Positions 61,902 through 64,000 of a stretch of DNA of 64,000 bases are shown piece by piece (within the stretch, counting starts at the first letter, position 1; each line of letters starts with the position of its first letter). The stretch covers positions 1 to 64,000 of the forward strand of contig DWWA01000027.1 of assembly GCA_019119935.1 (NCBI GenBank). The letters run 5' to 3'. The notes beneath the pieces were generated by a model. The model was not told where the DNA came from. It ran no database searches and worked only from the letters and a program-made list of their open reading frames with translations. Made by a program: the position numbers and the translations under genes. Source of the stretch: Candidatus Ruthenibacterium merdavium. GTDB taxonomy: Bacteria > Bacillota > Clostridia > Oscillospirales > Ruminococcaceae.

Positions 61902-62363
61902 TTATGAATTTTTTAACGTCAGCTTCACACCTGCTTCAATTGTGCCAATGGTTTCTTGCGTTTTCTCATCCAAAATATCAATGAAAGCCGTCGCTTGATA
62001 CTCGCCTTCTTTCATTTGTTTTACAGCTTCCTCATCAAGCTGAGCATAGGCAGCGCGTTCTCCGGGATTCAAAATAGGTGTTGAATATAACATTTCACCA
62101 GTATCGTCGAGGAAAAGAGTAATTTTGCATAGGCGTGTATTTTCCTCAGGATTTCCCATCAAAACGTTTGCCTTTCCCGTCGAAGCATCAACCGTTACCT
62201 CAGCATTGACCATGATGGCAAATTCTCGCACGGTTGTGCTCTGCGCTGCTTGATCACCGTAGCTTCCGCTCACTGCATTTTCATCAAAAGAATATGTCGA
62301 ACATCCTACCATCATCCAAAGAAAGAGAATGATTAAAAAACTATTCTTCCACAATTTCCACAT
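61902..62363 (-). CDS. Small secreted lipoprotein of unknown function
   Basis: 153 aa. Signal peptide with lipobox LWMMVGCS, then a single beta-sandwich-like domain (VREFAIMVNAEVTVDASTGKANVLMGNPEENTRL, EMLYSTPILNPGERAAYAQLD, YQATAFIDILDEKTQETIG). It starts inside the end of the cyclophilin gene (23-bp overlap), with a weak, distant GGAG. No family assigned. Confidence 0.75.
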   Translation of the reverse strand: MWKLWKNSFLIILFLWMMVGCSTYSFDENAVSGSYGDQAAQSTTVREFAIMVNAEVTVDASTGKANVLMGNPEENTRLCKITLFLDDTGEMLYSTPILNPGERAAYAQLDEEAVKQMKEGEYQATAFIDILDEKTQETIGTIEAGVKLTLKNS

Positions 62364-63528
62364 AATCTATGAAAATCTCCTGCTTTGGCATTCGCGTTTG
62401 CGCATCTACCTTCGCCTGCGAAATTGCATCGGCAATGTTTTGCCCGTTTACAATTTGGCCGATCACCGGATACTTATAGTCAAGCGCCCACTGTCCGCCT
62501 ATTTCCGTGTAAACTTTATTGATCGGATCATATTTTTGCTGGTATTCCTCGGGAAGACCGTCGTCTGCAATTGCCTGAATTTCTTGATTCAAACGCATTT
62601 CATACGCGGCAATCTGCAGATCTGTAAAGGGCTGCTCTTTTGTCATTGCATTTAGCTCAGCAATCCGCAGGTTCGTCAATTCATTCATGTAAAGTGTTGC
62701 AGGAACCAACCGTTCGTCTTCCGGAATGGTCGTTTCTACAACAAAATGAAGCCGGTCTCCGCCCGTCTCATTTTCTCTGGAAATGCCCAAAGAGCCATAA
62801 AAATGGAAAAGTTTATCGCTGTAATAAGGAACTTCCACATCGTCCGGAGGAGTGGGAAGCTCCACTGCCTCTAATTCTTCCTGTGTCGGTTCACTTGCCG
62901 CCTCCGATGTACTCTCGGATTGTGCGGTACTTGCCGACTGCGACGTACTTTCAGACTGTGAATCACTTACCGGCTGTGCCGTACTTTCGGACTGTACCTC
63001 ACTTGACGCCTGTGACATGCCTTCAGACTGTGACGCGCTTGCCGACTGCGATGTGCTCTCAGGCTTCGATGTGCTTACCGTTTCTGAGGCACTTTCAGGC
63101 TGCGACTCACTGATGGGCTGTGCAGCACTCTCCGACTGCGGCACACTCGCTGAATCCGATGTACTCGATGACTGAGCGTCATCTTCAGCTACACGATCAC
63201 TTTCGATGATTCCGTCTCTTCGAACATAAACAAACTGCTGGCCATCGTACTCACCAGCTTTCACCTGCTCTACAAAACGGCTTACCTCATCCGGCGATTC
63301 CTCCGGATACAGCATCACCTTGATTTCACCGGCCGAAGTGTGAAAGACTGCATAAAGATTGCTTTCTTCTGCGAGCTGCGGATTCACCTCCACAGGCTCT
63401 GCCTCGAATGGAAATTGATCCACAATGTCTTCGACTTGGGCGTAATCAACCCCTTCTTGTGCACAGCCTCCAGCCATGATCAGTATCAAACCGATGGAAA
63501 GAACCAGTCTGGCTGTTTTCCTCTTCAT
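62341..63528 (-). CDS. Cyclophilin-type peptidylprolyl isomerase lipoprotein with Ser-rich insert
   Basis: 395 aa from ATG 63528 (AAGGAG 8 nt upstream, overlapping the sortase stop by ATGA). Lipobox IMAGGCAQ at residue 22. Residues 55-110 start a cyclophilin fold (VFHTSAGEIKVMLYPEESPDEVSRFVEQVKAGEYDGQQFVYV) and residues 232-392 finish it (YYSDKLFHFYGSLGISREN, HFVVETTIPEDERL, PVIGQIVNGQNIADAIS). Between them (118-213) lies a repetitive Ser/Gln/Ala/Glu/Thr stretch. Helps folding of exported proteins. The isomerase key residues of the F.HRV type are changed (FVYVRRDG), so activity may be reduced. Confidence 0.85.
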   Translation of the reverse strand: MKRKTARLVLSIGLILIMAGGCAQEGVDYAQVEDIVDQFPFEAEPVEVNPQLAEESNLYAVFHTSAGEIKVMLYPEESPDEVSRFVEQVKAGEYDGQQFVYVRRDGIIESDRVAEDDAQSSSTSDSASVPQSESAAQPISESQPESASETVSTSKPESTSQSASASQSEGMSQASSEVQSESTAQPVSDSQSESTSQSASTAQSESTSEAASEPTQEELEAVELPTPPDDVEVPYYSDKLFHFYGSLGISRENETGGDRLHFVVETTIPEDERLVPATLYMNELTNLRIAELNAMTKEQPFTDLQIAAYEMRLNQEIQAIADDGLPEEYQQKYDPINKVYTEIGGQWALDYKYPVIGQIVNGQNIADAISQAKVDAQTRMPKQEIFIDYVEIVEE

Positions 63529-64000
63529 TGGGTCATCTCCTTTACAACTCCATATACAATACAGCGTGGTGCCTGTGTGCGCAAAGAAGCGCAAGTCACA
63601 AGCACCATCAACTTATCATCAGAGGTAAGAATATCCAACCATGTATCGGCACGCGCCGACAATTCTTGGAACCATTCTTCGCGTTCTTCCTTTTGCAACC
63701 CGGAATAATTCCACAAATAATCAGCCTGTGCCCCTGCCTCGTGTGCTGCGAAAATTTGAATTTCCCACACTTGTTCGGCAGTGATGTAATACATCACCGG
63801 ATGCTGCTGTAAAAAATCCTGTTCCCTGTACTGAATTAAAGGGGAAAACATCTCGCCGTCGCCGACATGATGTCCGTACAAAATTGTAAGCGGATCCGTC
63901 AGATCATTTGAATTCTGAGCATCCATAAAAACGCTTCCAACAGGATTTTGCGTACCGTCCGGCAAGTGGTTGAGGTAGTAGTCATTATCGCTCGCCTGCA
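63525..64000 (-). CDS. Class B sortase, N-terminal part off the right edge
   Basis: The visible C-terminal 158 residues show SDNDYYLNHLPDGTQNPVGSVFMD, ILYGHHVGDGEMF with catalytic His, MVLVTCAS with Cys, and QAPRCIVYGVV with Arg: a class B sortase. It covalently anchors proteins to peptidoglycan or pilins. Frame is open to base 64000. First of a run of five minus-strand genes here ending with signal peptidase I; substrates with NPQTN-like sorting signals would lie outside the window. Confidence 0.88.
   Translation of the reverse strand, partial: QASDNDYYLNHLPDGTQNPVGSVFMDAQNSNDLTDPLTILYGHHVGDGEMFSPLIQYREQDFLQQHPVMYYITAEQVWEIQIFAAHEAGAQADYLWNYSGLQKEEREEWFQELSARADTWLDILTSDDKLMVLVTCASLRTQAPRCIVYGVVKEMTQ

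Noticed and set aside
62640..63175. Plus-strand frames opposite the Ser-rich insert
   Set aside because: Repeat-derived complement frames (Leu/Pro/Cys or Asp/Cys repeats) without ribosome sites.
1..64000. CRISPR arrays, tRNA and rRNA genes
   Set aside because: Looked for regularly spaced repeats and tRNA T-loop patterns; none seen by eye. A tRNAscan or CRISPR finder run would be decisive.

Overview
The window looks like a chromosomal contig from an anaerobic, spore-forming, low-to-mid GC Firmicute (class Clostridia, probably a gut Oscillospiraceae/Ruminococcaceae-type organism). The reasons are two sporulation genes (spoIID, spoIIR), a monomeric [FeFe] hydrogenase, strong Shine-Dalgarno sites of the AGGAGG type with frequent TTG/GTG starts, class B sortase plus signal peptidase, and sigma-A promoters (TTGACA / TATAAT type). 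No rRNA, tRNA or CRISPR array was seen.

Layout. (1) 1-8.7 kb: a transferred element, more AT-rich than the rest. It carries a truncated amidoligase, an excisionase-like HTH protein, a rolling-circle-type replication initiator, an unknown 499-aa protein, a divergent module (acidic protein, P-loop ATPase, small protein) and a large serine recombinase next to the right end. At about base 90 the amidoligase gene is abruptly fused to the start of an unrelated lipoprotein gene. (2) 8.7-16 kb: an eroded or damaged carbohydrate region: a Cys/Met-type PLP enzyme, a SIS-domain fragment and a sugar-binding lipoprotein fragment fused through a 61-bp hairpin made of two IS3/IS150-like ends, an amidohydrolase, two LacI regulators and a GH20-like glycosidase. 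Three genes here each lack one A in a poly-A run. (3) 16-28 kb: a minus-strand glycan/glycopeptide locus: two LplB/LplC-type permeases, a sugar-binding lipoprotein, GH18, leucyl aminopeptidase, GH29 fucosidase and a 1175-aa protein with a CBM9-like domain and a peptide-N-glycanase-like transglutaminase core. (4) 28-37 kb: metallophosphoesterase, a cytosolic BMP-type binding protein with a ParB-like N-terminus, M20 amidohydrolase, dCMP deaminase, [FeFe] hydrogenase, a cation:proton antiporter behind a fluoride-type riboswitch, and SpoIID. (5) 37-58 kb: housekeeping genes: citrate synthase, NYN-OST-HTH protein, CDF metal exporter, two aminotransferases, paired SGNH hydrolases, upp, rpiB, tsaB-tsaE, UPF0210 with its ACT partner, an Lrp regulator, DUF362 ferredoxin protein, ispE and spoIIR. 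(6) 58-64 kb: gap, an RNA-rich intergenic stretch with a probable ORF-less HEARO/omega-RNA-like element, then a minus-strand cell-surface operon (sortase, Ser-rich cyclophilin lipoprotein, lipoprotein, coiled-coil protein, signal peptidase I with a long acidic N-terminus).

How they may work together. Regions 2 and 3 read as uptake and intracellular breakdown of amino-sugar/fucose-containing glycans or glycopeptides under LacI-type control; this is inference from families and gene order. The right-hand end is a secretion and surface-assembly cluster. The most unusual items are the glycopeptide locus with the PNGase-like protein, the stand-alone structured RNA at 59.49-59.72 kb, the fluoride-type riboswitch on an antiporter, and the several junction and frameshift scars in the first 16 kb, which may be real rearrangements or assembly/sequencing errors.
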